Assembly: GCF_000744785.1 (NCBI RefSeq)
Contig: NZ_JQMO01000002.1
Span: 558,001 to 622,000, forward strand
Length of the DNA: 64,000 bases
Direction of reading: 5' to 3'
Source: Kitasatospora azatica KCTC 9699
GTDB taxonomy: Bacteria; Actinomycetota; Actinomycetes; Streptomycetales; Streptomycetaceae
The translations under genes were made by a program, and so were the position numbers. The notes beneath the pieces were generated by a model. The model had not been told where the DNA came from. It ran no database searches and saw only the letters and a list, made by a program, of their open reading frames with translations. This document shows, piece after piece, positions 1-8,777 of the stretch. Positions within the stretch are counted from its first letter, which is position 1. Each line of letters starts with the position of its first letter.

Positions 1-1
1 C

Positions 2-973
2 CCGGGGCTCTGGCTGGAGCCGGAGGCGGTCGGCGTGTCCAGCCCCGTGGCCAAGTCCTTGCCGGACGAGGCGTTCTTCCGCCGCGAGGGGCAGCGCGTC
101 GAAGAGGGCGGCGGCCGGTACCACCTCGACCTGCGCCACCCCGCCGCCCGGGCCCACCTGGACCGCGTGGTGGACCGCCTGGTCGACGAGTGGGGTGTCG
201 GCTACCTCAAGCTCGACCACAACACCGATCCCGGCTCGGGCACCAGCACCCACCCCGGGGAGGTCCCGGCGGCCGGCCTGCTGGGCCACAACCGAGCTCA
301 ACTCGACTGGCTCGACGGCATCCTGGACCGGCACCCGGACCTGGTGGTGGAGAACTGCGCCTCCGGTGGCATGCGGATGGACCAGGCCCTGCTCTCCCGG
401 CTGCAGTTGCAGTCCACCAGCGACCAGCAGGACCTGCTGCTGTACGCGCCCATCGCGGCCGCCGCACCCACCGCCGTCACTCCCGAGCAGGGCGCCGTGT
501 GGGCCTATCCACAGCCCTCGGACTCGCTCGACGAGGTGGCCTTCACCATGGCCAACGCCCTGCTCGGCCGGATCCACCTCTCCGGACGGCTCGCCGAACT
601 CGAGCCGCAGGCCCGAGCGTTGGTGCACGAGGCGGTGGCCGTGTACAAGTCCGTCCGCGCCGACCTGCCGCAGGCCGTGCCGGCCTGGCCGCTCGGCCTG
701 CCGGCCTGGGACGACCCGTGGATCGCGCTGGCCCTGCTCGCCCCCAGCACGACCTACCTGACCGTCTGGCGCCGCCCGGGCGCCGGGACCACCACGACCC
801 TCCACCTCCCCCACCTGCTCGGCGCCGACGTGCGCGCCGACCGGCTCTACCCGGCCGCCTCAGACGCCGTCAGCAGCTGGCACCCGGACCGCGCCGAGCT
901 GGTCCTGACCCTGCCCACCGCACCATCCGCTCTGCTGCTCGAGCTCATCCGCACCGACCCGGAAGGAGACTGA
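2..973 (+). CDS. alpha-galactosidase, GH36 family (5' truncated by window edge)
   Basis: Hydrolyses terminal alpha-1,6-galactosides such as raffinose-type sugars or galactomannan side chains, probably in the cytoplasm. The frame is open from base 2 and gives GLWLEPE, the GH36 motif before the nucleophile strand. YLKLDHN carries the nucleophile aspartate (family usually YxKWDxN), and ENCASGGMRMD followed by TSDQQD matches the region of the acid/base aspartate. At least 323 residues are present, covering the second half of the barrel and the C-terminal beta domain; the N-terminal domain lies outside the window. It heads a co-oriented run of glycoside hydrolases. The family is clear; the exact substrate is not. 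Confidence 0.88.
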   Translation, partial: PGLWLEPEAVGVSSPVAKSLPDEAFFRREGQRVEEGGGRYHLDLRHPAARAHLDRVVDRLVDEWGVGYLKLDHNTDPGSGTSTHPGEVPAAGLLGHNRAQLDWLDGILDRHPDLVVENCASGGMRMDQALLSRLQLQSTSDQQDLLLYAPIAAAAPTAVTPEQGAVWAYPQPSDSLDEVAFTMANALLGRIHLSGRLAELEPQARALVHEAVAVYKSVRADLPQAVPAWPLGLPAWDDPWIALALLAPSTTYLTVWRRPGAGTTTTLHLPHLLGADVRADRLYPAASDAVSSWHPDRAELVLTLPTAPSALLLELIRTDPEGD

Positions 974-975
974 CG

Positions 976-1143
976 ATGCGTCACCAGCTGCGGGCCCGGG
1001 CTCCCCCGGCCGTCGCGGAGCCGACACGCCAGCACAGTCCGCGCCCGAGGGCCGAGATCGAACCGGGCCCACCGTTCCACATCACGGGAGTTCCACACCA
1101 CCCAATCACCGCTCAACGCCATCCCCATGGAGGGACAACATGA
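976..1143 (+). CDS. possible 55-residue small ORF coupled to both neighbours
   Basis: An ATG follows the alpha-galactosidase stop after 2 nt and has a good ribosome site (GGAAGGAG) inside the end of that gene. The frame ends in a TGA that overlaps the ATG of the next gene (ATGA, 1140-1143). The predicted peptide is rich in Pro, Arg and His, has no signal peptide or recognisable domain, and resembles noise from a GC-rich spacer. The placement is suggestive of translational coupling, but the downstream gene has its own GGAGG. Probably not a functional protein. Confidence 0.2.
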   Translation: MRHQLRARAPPAVAEPTRQHSPRPRAEIEPGPPFHITGVPHHPITAQRHPHGGTT

Positions 1144-2906
1144 GATGGTCGTTCCATCCCACCAGTAGCCGCACGGTCGCGCTCGCCGCGACCCTGACCC
1201 TGGCGTTCGCCGGCGCCACCACCGCCGCCGCCCCGCCCGCGGTGGCCACCACCACCGTGTCGGTGTCGGTCGACGCCGCACAGCAGCTGGCCGTCATCCC
1301 GAACACCGGCGTCGGCACCAACGTCGCCGTCTTCGACGCCCAGATGAACGCCTCCGACACCTCCGGCCTGCTCAGCACCGCCGGCATCGGTGCCGTCCGC
1401 TACCCCGGCGGCAGCCACTCCGACGTCTACCACTGGCAGTCCGGTACCGCCTCGGGCGGCGCCTACGTCGCCCCGAACACCGGCTTCGACGCCTTCATGG
1501 GCACCGCGCGCGCGGCCGGCGCGCAGCCCATCATCACCGTCAACTACGGCTCCGGCACCCCCCAGGAGGCCGCTGCCTGGGTCCAGTACGCCAACCGCAC
1601 CAAGGGCTACGGCATCAAGTACTGGGAGGTCGGCAACGAGGTCTACGGCAACGGCGAGTACAGCAACGGCAACGGCTGGGAGTACGACACCCACAGCAGC
1701 CACAGCGCCACCACCTACGCCAACAACCTCGTGCAGTACGTCTCGGCGATGAAGGCGGTCGACCCGAACATCAAGATCGGCGCCGTGCTGACCACCCCCG
1801 GCGGCTGGCCGGACAGCATCGTCGGTCCGGGCGACTCGATGGACTGGAACCACACGGTCCTGTCGATCGCCGGCTCGAAGATCGACTTCGTGATCGTGCA
1901 CACCTACCCGGGCAGCACCAGCGAGGCCGACCTGCTCGGCAAGCCGCAGGCGCTGATCCCGAACATCGCCGGCACCGTGCGCTCGCTGATCAACCAGTAC
2001 GCCGGCAGCAACGCCTCCAACGTCGGCATCGCGGTGACCGAGGCCAACGCCACCAGCTACCGCGACACCGCCCCGAACGGCCTCTTCACCCCCGACACCT
2101 ACCTCACCTGGATGGAGAACGGCGCCTTCAACATCGACTGGTGGGCCCTGCGCAACGGCACCGACTGCTCCGGGTCGACCACCGTGGACGGCGCCACCGA
2201 CTTCAACGACTACGGCATGGTCTCCAGTTCGCCCTGCGAGGGGACCCTGGAGCGCCCCTTCCCGGCCTACTACGGCACCCAGATGATCACCAAGCTGGGC
2301 GCACCGGGCGACACCTTGGTCAAGGCCGCGAGCTCCAACTCGCTGGTCTCCGCGCACGCCGTCCGCCGCGCCAACGGCGACGTGGACGTCATGCTGATCA
2401 ACAAGGACCCCAACAACAGCGCCAGCGTCAACCTGTCCTACGCCGGGTTCACCCCGTCCTCGGCCACCCCCACCGTCTACTCCTACCTCAAGAACGCGAG
2501 CTCGATCGGGTCCACCAGTACCGGCAGCGCCACTGCCCAGACCGTGCCGGCCTACGGCATCGCGGTCGTGCAGATGCACCCCACCAACGCGCCCTGCCGG
2601 GTCGTCTACAACAAGAACGAGTGGCCGGGCGGCATGGTCGGCACGGTCACCGTCACCAACAACAGCCTCGGCCAGGTCAACGGCTGGGACCTCGGCTTCA
2701 ACTTCGCCGGGGACAACAAGATCACCAACTCCTGGGGCACCACGGTGACCCAGAGCGGCCCCGGCGTGAACGCCGCGAGCCTGTCCTCCAACGCTGCCCT
2801 CCCCCAAGGCGGCAGCGTCACGTTCGTCTTCCAGTCCAGCTGGTCGAGCAGTGATGCCGACCCGCCCGCCTTCTGGTTCAACGGCGCGTCCTGCGCGATC
2901 GGCTGA
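1140..2906 (+). CDS. secreted clan GH-A glycoside hydrolase (alpha-L-arabinofuranosidase-like) with C-terminal CBM2
   Basis: Exported enzyme of 588 residues that probably removes arabinose side chains from plant polysaccharides. A Sec signal peptide (basic start, hydrophobic stretch at about 13-30, Ala-rich cleavage region) leads into a TIM-barrel-like domain. YWEVGNE (acid/base Glu about 167) and AVTEANAT (nucleophile Glu about 301) fit GH51/GH39-type clan GH-A enzymes. From about residue 485 a CBM2 cellulose-binding module follows, with NKNEWPGG and paired cysteines. GGAGG lies just before the ATG. The barrel is clearly paralogous to that of the wall-anchored enzyme at 23481-25322, but the C-terminal anchoring differs. 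The GH family number is uncertain: such proteins are often annotated only as cellulose-binding. Confidence 0.75.
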   Translation: MRWSFHPTSSRTVALAATLTLAFAGATTAAAPPAVATTTVSVSVDAAQQLAVIPNTGVGTNVAVFDAQMNASDTSGLLSTAGIGAVRYPGGSHSDVYHWQSGTASGGAYVAPNTGFDAFMGTARAAGAQPIITVNYGSGTPQEAAAWVQYANRTKGYGIKYWEVGNEVYGNGEYSNGNGWEYDTHSSHSATTYANNLVQYVSAMKAVDPNIKIGAVLTTPGGWPDSIVGPGDSMDWNHTVLSIAGSKIDFVIVHTYPGSTSEADLLGKPQALIPNIAGTVRSLINQYAGSNASNVGIAVTEANATSYRDTAPNGLFTPDTYLTWMENGAFNIDWWALRNGTDCSGSTTVDGATDFNDYGMVSSSPCEGTLERPFPAYYGTQMITKLGAPGDTLVKAASSNSLVSAHAVRRANGDVDVMLINKDPNNSASVNLSYAGFTPSSATPTVYSYLKNASSIGSTSTGSATAQTVPAYGIAVVQMHPTNAPCRVVYNKNEWPGGMVGTVTVTNNSLGQVNGWDLGFNFAGDNKITNSWGTTVTQSGPGVNAASLSSNAALPQGGSVTFVFQSSWSSSDADPPAFWFNGASCAIG

Positions 2907-2921
2907 ACCAGCCCGACCCGT

Positions 2922-2954
2922 GGTGCCCCGGCAGCCCCTAACCGCCGGGGCACC
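2922..2954 (+). terminator. hairpin after the CBM2 arabinofuranosidase-like gene
   Basis: Perfect 11-bp stem (GGTGCCCCGGC with its complement) and an 11-nt loop, starting 16 nt after the stop codon. No T-run follows, as is usual for actinobacterial terminators. It suggests that the downstream GH43 gene is at least partly separately transcribed. Confidence 0.6.
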
Positions 2955-3005
2955 GCCCCGAAGCACAGCCCTCGAAAGACAGTGTCCCTAAAAGGATGTG
3001 ACCCC

Positions 3006-4517
3006 GTGTCAGGCCAGCCCCAGGCGACCGGCGCCGTCAGCAACCCCGTGATCCCCGGGTTCCACCCCGATCCCAGCATCTGCCGGGTGGGCGAGGACTA
3101 CTACCTCGTCAACTCCAGCTTCGAGTACTTCCCCGGCATCCCGGTCTTCCACAGCCGCGACCTGGTGAACTGGACCCAGATCGGCAACGCCCTGGACCGG
3201 CCGAGCCAGCTGCGCCTGCCACGCGACATGCCCTCCTCCGCCGGCATCTACGCGCCCACCCTGCGCCACCACGACGGCCGGTTCTGGCTGATCGTCACCA
3301 ACGTGGGCTCCAGCGGCAACGTGCTCTTCACCGCCACCGATCCAGCCGGCCCGTGGTCCGACCCGCTGCCGCTGCCCGGCGTTCCCGGCATCGACCCCGA
3401 CCTGGCCTGGGACGAGGACGGCACCTGCTGGTGCACCGTCGCCGGCATCTCCCAGCTGCGCCTCGACCCGGTGACCGGGCAGACGCTGAGCGAGCCGGAG
3501 AAGACCTGGTCCGGCGCGCCCGGCGCGCAGGCCCCCGAGGCGCCGCACCTGTACCGGATCGGCGACCACTGGTACCTGCTGATCGCCGAGGGCGGCACCG
3601 AGCGCGGCCACTGCGTCTCCATCGCCCGCGCCGAATCGCCTACCGGCCCGTTCGAGCCGTGCCCGGCCAACCCGATCCTGACCCACCGCAGCACCCACCA
3701 CCCGATCCAGAACACCGGCCACGCGGACCTGGTCCAGGGCCCCGACGGCTCCTGGTGGATGGTGCTGCTCGGTGTCCGCCCCGGCGGCGGCACCCCCGGC
3801 TGGCACGTGCTCGGCCGCGAGACCTTCCTCGTGCCGGTGAGCTGGGTGGACGGCTGGCCGGTGGTCGGCGAGCTGTCGCTGGAGATGCCCGCACCCGGTT
3901 GGCCGCTGACGCCCGTCCCCGAGGCGCCGGCCCGCGACGACTTCGACGAGGCCGAGTTGCACCCCCGCTGGATCTCGGTGCGCGAGCGGCCCGCCGAGCT
4001 GTGCACCACCAAGGAGCGCTCCGGCTGGCTGACCCTGCACGCCGCCGGCGCCTCCCCGGACGAGCCCGACCTGGTGTTCGTCGGCCGGCGCCAGCAGCAC
4101 CTGTCCTGCCGGGTGCGGACCCTGCTCGACCCGGCGGCCGGTCGCGGCGGCCTGGTCGTGCGGCTGGACGAGCAGCACCACTACGAGATCGAGGCCGACG
4201 CCCAGCAGGTGAAGGTCTTCGCCCGGATCGGACCGCTGCGCACCGAGGTGGCGGCCCGGCCGCTGCCGGCCGGTCCGGTGGTCCTGGGGGTCGACATCGT
4301 CCAGGACCCGCCGCGGGAGGCGCGCAGCGGCCCCGATCTCCTCTCCTTCGGCATCGAGGAGCCGGACGGCACCTTCACCGTGCTGGGCACCCTCGAAGGC
4401 CGCTACCTGTCCACCGAAGTGGCCGGCGGTTTCACCGGCCGGGTCGTCGGCATGTACGCCGCCGCCGGCACCGTCCACTTCGACTGGTTCGACTACGAGC
4501 CGCAGCCGTCGTCGTGA
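3006..4517 (+). CDS. intracellular GH43 beta-xylosidase / alpha-L-arabinofuranosidase
   Basis: Cleaves xylo- or arabino-oligosaccharides in the cytoplasm; there is no signal peptide. The 503-residue protein shows the GH43 five-bladed propeller triad: Asp in GFHPDPS (general base), Asp in GIDPDLAWDEDG (pKa modulator) and Glu in APEAPHLY (general acid). The C-terminal 200 residues form the beta-sandwich typical of larger GH43 xylosidases. GTG at 3006 is preferred over the in-frame GTG at 2982 because AAAGGA lies 9 nt before it, inside the longer reading. The xylosidase/arabinofuranosidase split cannot be decided from the sequence. Confidence 0.88.
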   Translation: MSGQPQATGAVSNPVIPGFHPDPSICRVGEDYYLVNSSFEYFPGIPVFHSRDLVNWTQIGNALDRPSQLRLPRDMPSSAGIYAPTLRHHDGRFWLIVTNVGSSGNVLFTATDPAGPWSDPLPLPGVPGIDPDLAWDEDGTCWCTVAGISQLRLDPVTGQTLSEPEKTWSGAPGAQAPEAPHLYRIGDHWYLLIAEGGTERGHCVSIARAESPTGPFEPCPANPILTHRSTHHPIQNTGHADLVQGPDGSWWMVLLGVRPGGGTPGWHVLGRETFLVPVSWVDGWPVVGELSLEMPAPGWPLTPVPEAPARDDFDEAELHPRWISVRERPAELCTTKERSGWLTLHAAGASPDEPDLVFVGRRQQHLSCRVRTLLDPAAGRGGLVVRLDEQHHYEIEADAQQVKVFARIGPLRTEVAARPLPAGPVVLGVDIVQDPPREARSGPDLLSFGIEEPDGTFTVLGTLEGRYLSTEVAGGFTGRVVGMYAAAGTVHFDWFDYEPQPSS

Positions 4518-4573
4518 CCGAGCGTCAGTCCCACCACGCCACCACCCCCACCACTCACGAGAAGGACCTCACC

Positions 4574-6349
4574 ATGAACGACACCCAGCGCACCGCACGG
4601 CCGCGCAGCCGCCGACTCGGCCGGTCGGCCGGCCTACTGGTGGCACTGCTCACCACGACCAGTCTGGCCAGCGGCACCGCCTTCGCCGACCAGGGCAACC
4701 AGAACAACCAGGGCAATCAGGACAACCAGGGCAACTGGTCCGGCGCCGCCTTCGGACCGGCCCCCCGCGACCCGATGGCCGCCGTCGCCGCCATGCAGCC
4801 CAGCTGGAACCTGGGCAACACCCTGGACGCCATCCCCGACGAGACCTCCTGGGGCAACCCGCTCACCACCAAGGCGCTCTTCGACTACCTGCGCGGCCAG
4901 GGCTTCCACAGCGTCCGGATCCCGGTCACCTGGTCGAACCACCAGTCCACCACCGCGCCCTACACCGTCGACGCGACCTACCTGGCCCGGGTCAAGCAGG
5001 TGGTCGACTACGCCCTGGCCGACGGCCTCTACGTCGAGCTGAACGTCCACCACGACTCCTGGCAGTGGATCTCCAGTATCGCCACCGACCACGACAACGT
5101 GATGGCGCGGTACAACTCGACCTGGCAGCAGCTCGCCGCCGAGTTCAAGGACGAGCCGCGCAAGCTGCTGCTGGAGAGCGTCAACGAGCCGCAGTTCAAC
5201 AACGCGACCGACGCCCAGAAGACCCAGTACATGAACGAGCTCAACACCTCGTTCTTCAACATCGTCCGCAACTCCGGCGGGGGCAACAAGGACCGCCTGC
5301 TGGTCCTGCCCACCCAGGGCTGCAGCTCGACCCAGCCGCTGATGGACGACCTGAACGCCGAGATCGCCTCGCTGCACGACAAGAACCTGGTGGCCACCGT
5401 TCACTACTACGGCTACTACCCGTTCAGCGTGAACATCGCGGGCGGCACCACCTTCTCCGCCCAGTACCAGAAGTTCCAGGCCGACAACTTCGCCCTGGTC
5501 CACGACGAGTTCGTCGCCAAGGGCATCCCGGTCTACATAGGCGAGTACGGACTGCTCAGCGAGCCCAACTCGGGCACCGTCGAGCAGGGCGAGCTGCTCA
5601 AGTACTACGAGGACGTGAACTACCAGGCCCGACTCAACGGCGTCACCACCGCCCTGTGGGACGACGGGAACTACCTGGACCGGACCAACCTGACCTGGCG
5701 CGAGCCCGACCTGATGGCGCTGATCAAGACCTCCTGGACCACCCGCTCGGGTACGGCCTCCACCGACAACCTCTTCGTGCCGAAGTCCGGCACGATCCCG
5801 GCGCAGACCATCACGCTCAACCGCAACGGGGAGTGGTTCACCGGGCTGTGGCAGGGCGACCGGCCGCTGATCCCCTACCTCGACTACACCGTGAACGGCG
5901 ACCAGCTGACCCTGACCTCCCGGGCGCTGACCCGGCTGGCCGGCGACCGCGCCTACGGCGTGAACTCGACCCTGCGGATCACCTACTCGCAGGGCCTGCC
6001 CTGGCAGCTCCACGTGATCTCCTCCGACAAGCCGGTGGTCTCCGACGCCACCGGAACCACCACCGGGCTCAACATCCCCACCCAGTTCCACGGTGACCAG
6101 CTGGCGACCATGGAGGCCAAGTACGCCGACGGCACCAACGCCGGCTCGGCGAGCTGGACCGCGTTCCAGGCCTTCAACTCGGCCTTCGCCCCGGACTACG
6201 CGGGCAACGCCCTGGTCCTCAAGCCCGACTTCCTCAACGCGCTCAAGGACGGCACGCCGGCCACGCTGACCTTCCACTTCTGGAGCGGCGCCACCGTCAG
6301 CTACCAGGTGACCAAGTCCGGCACCACGGTGACCGGCACCGCCTCCTGA
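4574..6349 (+). CDS. secreted GH5 endo-beta-1,4-glucanase with CBM_X2/CBM46-like tail
   Basis: Endoglucanase of 591 residues, exported by Sec: RPRSRRLGRSAG, a hydrophobic core and AFADQ give a signal peptide, followed by an NQ/G-rich spacer with repeated QGNQxNQ. The GH5 barrel carries SWNLGNTLD, the acid/base Glu in LLESVNEPQF and the nucleophile Glu in YIGEYGL. From about residue 395 two beta-sandwich regions resemble the CBM_X2 plus CBM46 arrangement of Bacillus Cel5B-type enzymes. ATG 4574 has GAGAAGG upstream. It follows the GH43 gene by 56 nt in the same direction. Confidence 0.87.
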   Translation: MNDTQRTARPRSRRLGRSAGLLVALLTTTSLASGTAFADQGNQNNQGNQDNQGNWSGAAFGPAPRDPMAAVAAMQPSWNLGNTLDAIPDETSWGNPLTTKALFDYLRGQGFHSVRIPVTWSNHQSTTAPYTVDATYLARVKQVVDYALADGLYVELNVHHDSWQWISSIATDHDNVMARYNSTWQQLAAEFKDEPRKLLLESVNEPQFNNATDAQKTQYMNELNTSFFNIVRNSGGGNKDRLLVLPTQGCSSTQPLMDDLNAEIASLHDKNLVATVHYYGYYPFSVNIAGGTTFSAQYQKFQADNFALVHDEFVAKGIPVYIGEYGLLSEPNSGTVEQGELLKYYEDVNYQARLNGVTTALWDDGNYLDRTNLTWREPDLMALIKTSWTTRSGTASTDNLFVPKSGTIPAQTITLNRNGEWFTGLWQGDRPLIPYLDYTVNGDQLTLTSRALTRLAGDRAYGVNSTLRITYSQGLPWQLHVISSDKPVVSDATGTTTGLNIPTQFHGDQLATMEAKYADGTNAGSASWTAFQAFNSAFAPDYAGNALVLKPDFLNALKDGTPATLTFHFWSGATVSYQVTKSGTTVTGTAS

Positions 6350-6364
6350 CCCCACTCCTCCCCC

Positions 6365-6392
6365 GCCCGGCTGCCGACCCCGGCAGCCGGGC
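6365..6392 (+). terminator. GC-rich hairpin terminator after GH5
   Basis: Perfect 12-bp stem (GCCCGGCTGCCG) with a 4-nt loop followed by TCTCTC, lying between the GH5 stop and the GH42 start. Confidence 0.7.
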
Positions 6393-6416
6393 TCTCTCAC
6401 GTCCCGAGGTTCACCC

Positions 6417-8534
6417 ATGTTCCCGCTGCCCCCGCGCGTGCTGTTCGGCGCCGCCTACTACCCCGAGTACCAGCCGTACGAGCGGCTCAAGGAAGACCTC
6501 GACCTGATGGTGGAGGCGAAGTTCACCGTCATCCGGGTCGGCGAGTCCGTCTGGTCCACCTGGGAACCCGAGGACGGCCGGTTCGACCTGGACTGGCTGC
6601 AGCCCGCCCTGGACGCCGCCCACCAGCGCGGGATCTCGGTCGTGCTCGGCACCCCCACGTACGCCGTGCCGCCGTGGCTGGCCCGCCTGTACCCGGAGAT
6701 CGCCATCGAGCGGTCCACCGGGCAGCGCATGGGCTGGGGCAGCCGCCAGGAGGCCGACTTCACCCATGCCGCCTTCCGCTTCCACGCCGAACGCGTGACC
6801 CGGGCCATCCTCGCCCGCTACGCCGAGCATCCGGCCGTCATCGGCTACCAGGTGGACAACGAGCCCGGTCTGCACCTGCCGCACAACCACGGCGTCTTCC
6901 AGCGCTTCGTCGACCACCTGCGGGCCGAGTACGGGGACGTGGCCACCCTCAACCGGGAGTGGGGCCTGGTCTACTGGTCGCACCGGCTGACCGACTGGGC
7001 CGACCTGTGGAAGCCGGACGGCAACCAGCAGCCGCAGTACGACGTCGCCTGGCGGGCCTTCCAGGCGCGCCAGGTCACCGAGTTCATCGCCTGGCAGGCG
7101 AGCATCGTGCGCGAGTACGCCCACCCCGACCAGTTCGTCACCACCTGCATCGCCTACGGGCACCCGGCGGTCGAGGACGACGAGCTGACGGACGCCCTGG
7201 ACGTCACCGCGGGCAACCCGTACTACGACATGCAGGACTCCCTCGCGCTGCCCGATCCGACGCCCGACGAACACGAGCAGCAGTGGAAGACCACCGGCGT
7301 CTGGGCCCTGTACCAGAGCGCCGACCGGATCTTCTCCTCGCGGCAGGAACCGTTCCTCATCACCGAGACCAACGCACAGGCGATCAGCGGAACTTCGGAC
7401 AACCGGCCGGCCTTCGACGGCCAGTGGCGGCAGGCCGCCTGGGCCTTCGTCGCGCGTGGTGCGCAGATGATCGAGTACTGGCACTGGCACACCCTGCACT
7501 TCGGCACCGAGACGTACTGGGGCGGAATCCTGCCGCACAGCGGCAAGCCCGGCCGGGTCTACGCCGAACTCGCCCGCCTGGGAGCCGAGTTCGAGACGGC
7601 GGGGGCGCTCGTCGCCGGGATCGAGCCCGATGCCGACATCGCGATGGTCTACTCGATGCCCAGCAAGTGGCTGATGCAGAAGTACCCGCCGCTGGCCGGG
7701 CCGGACGGCAGCCCGGACCCGTCCTCCTACCACCGCATCCTCGACCCCTTCTACCGCGGCGCCTTCGAGGCCGGCCGCCAGGTGCGGATCCTGCACGCCC
7801 GCCAGCTGCACGACGCCCGGGGCGGCCGGGACGGGGTGGCCCCCGAGCTGGCGGCGCAGCGCCACCCGGTGCTGGTCGTCCCCGCCCTCTACCTGGCCGA
7901 GGACTCGCTGCTGGACTGGCTCGCCGCCTACGCCCAGGCCGGCGGCCACCTGGTGCTGGGCCCGCGCACCGGTTACGCCGACCAGGAGGCCCGGGCCAGG
8001 CACGAGGTCGCTCCGCCGCGGCTGGCCGCGGCAGCCGGCGTCCGGTACGACGAGTTCAGCAACCTGTCGGCACCGCTCCCGGTCCGCCCCGCCCTGGGCA
8101 GTGAGCTGACGCTGCCCCAGGACGCGACCGCCACCCACTGGGTGGAGGGACTGACCGCCACCGACGCCACGGTGCTCGCCGAGTACGAGCACCCGCACTT
8201 CGGCCGCTGGCCGGCCGCGACCACCCGCCGCCACGGTGCGGGCCGGATCACCTACGTGGGCACCGCGCCCGGGCGCGGCTTCGCCAAGGCGCTGGCCGGC
8301 TGGCTGGCCCCGGCTCCGGTGAGCGGCTGGCGCGACCTCCCGGTCTCCGTCACCGCGACCACCGGCACCGGTGCGGACGGGCGCCGCGTGCACGTTGTGC
8401 ACAACTGGAGCGGGCAGTCCGCCGAGGTCCGGGTCCCGGTCGACCTGACCGACGTCCTGGACGGCACGCCTCTCCCGGCGGACTCCTCGGTGCGGCTCGG
8501 TCCCTGGGACGTCCGGGTCTTCGTCGCGGGCTGA
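6417..8534 (+). CDS. GH42 beta-galactosidase
   Basis: Cytoplasmic enzyme (705 residues, no signal peptide) that hydrolyses terminal beta-galactosides from imported oligosaccharides. FGAAYYPEYQP at the start, YQVDNEPG (acid/base Glu about 150) and LITETNAQ (nucleophile Glu about 320) are the GH42 signatures. The middle trimerisation domain and the C-terminal beta-sandwich are present, so it is full length. GAGG precedes ATG 6417. Together with the alpha-galactosidase and alpha-fucosidase around it, it suggests use of galactosylated and fucosylated side chains, for example of xyloglucan; that substrate assignment is inference. Confidence 0.92.
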   Translation: MFPLPPRVLFGAAYYPEYQPYERLKEDLDLMVEAKFTVIRVGESVWSTWEPEDGRFDLDWLQPALDAAHQRGISVVLGTPTYAVPPWLARLYPEIAIERSTGQRMGWGSRQEADFTHAAFRFHAERVTRAILARYAEHPAVIGYQVDNEPGLHLPHNHGVFQRFVDHLRAEYGDVATLNREWGLVYWSHRLTDWADLWKPDGNQQPQYDVAWRAFQARQVTEFIAWQASIVREYAHPDQFVTTCIAYGHPAVEDDELTDALDVTAGNPYYDMQDSLALPDPTPDEHEQQWKTTGVWALYQSADRIFSSRQEPFLITETNAQAISGTSDNRPAFDGQWRQAAWAFVARGAQMIEYWHWHTLHFGTETYWGGILPHSGKPGRVYAELARLGAEFETAGALVAGIEPDADIAMVYSMPSKWLMQKYPPLAGPDGSPDPSSYHRILDPFYRGAFEAGRQVRILHARQLHDARGGRDGVAPELAAQRHPVLVVPALYLAEDSLLDWLAAYAQAGGHLVLGPRTGYADQEARARHEVAPPRLAAAAGVRYDEFSNLSAPLPVRPALGSELTLPQDATATHWVEGLTATDATVLAEYEHPHFGRWPAATTRRHGAGRITYVGTAPGRGFAKALAGWLAPAPVSGWRDLPVSVTATTGTGADGRRVHVVHNWSGQSAEVRVPVDLTDVLDGTPLPADSSVRLGPWDVRVFVAG

Positions 8535-8619
8535 GCCGCGACATACATCCCATCAATGGCAGCTAGATATCGCTAACAAGACCAGAATGTGCGCGCAATC
8601 CAGCATCACGTTTCAGATT

Positions 8620-8663
8620 CATCGGATCTCCCTCTTGTCGGGCAGGTTTCAGGCTCGTAAGGT
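8620..8663 (+). promoter_or_regulatory. sigma70-type promoter with candidate fucose operator before the fucosidase gene
   Basis: CATCGGATC (8620-8628) lies 6 nt before a -35 TTGTCG (8635-8640), followed by a 17-nt spacer and -10 TAAGGT (8658-8663). The motif, -35 element, spacer length and the sequence CTCGTAAGGTCCT are shared with the promoter of the fucose importer at 48392-48436. The leader to the fucosidase ATG is about 110 nt. Confidence 0.7.
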
Positions 8664-8777
8664 CCTCGGTACAGCGAGCCGCCCGGCCGACGGGGGAGCT
8701 GGTCCGCAGTCAGGACGCTTCCGGTGCACCGGCGCGCAGCCCCCTCCGAGCAGCAGCACCCCTTCCTGGAGCCGCAG

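Noticed and set aside
1113..8402. Long minus-strand frames opposite the GH cluster (for example 1113-2966, 4634-6418, 6411-8402)
   Set aside because: Compositional shadows of well-supported plus-strand enzymes, with no recognisable motifs or proper ribosome sites.
8565..8578. CGCTAACA half-site upstream of the fucosidase
   Set aside because: Only one arm of the arabinose operator is present; not enough to propose binding.
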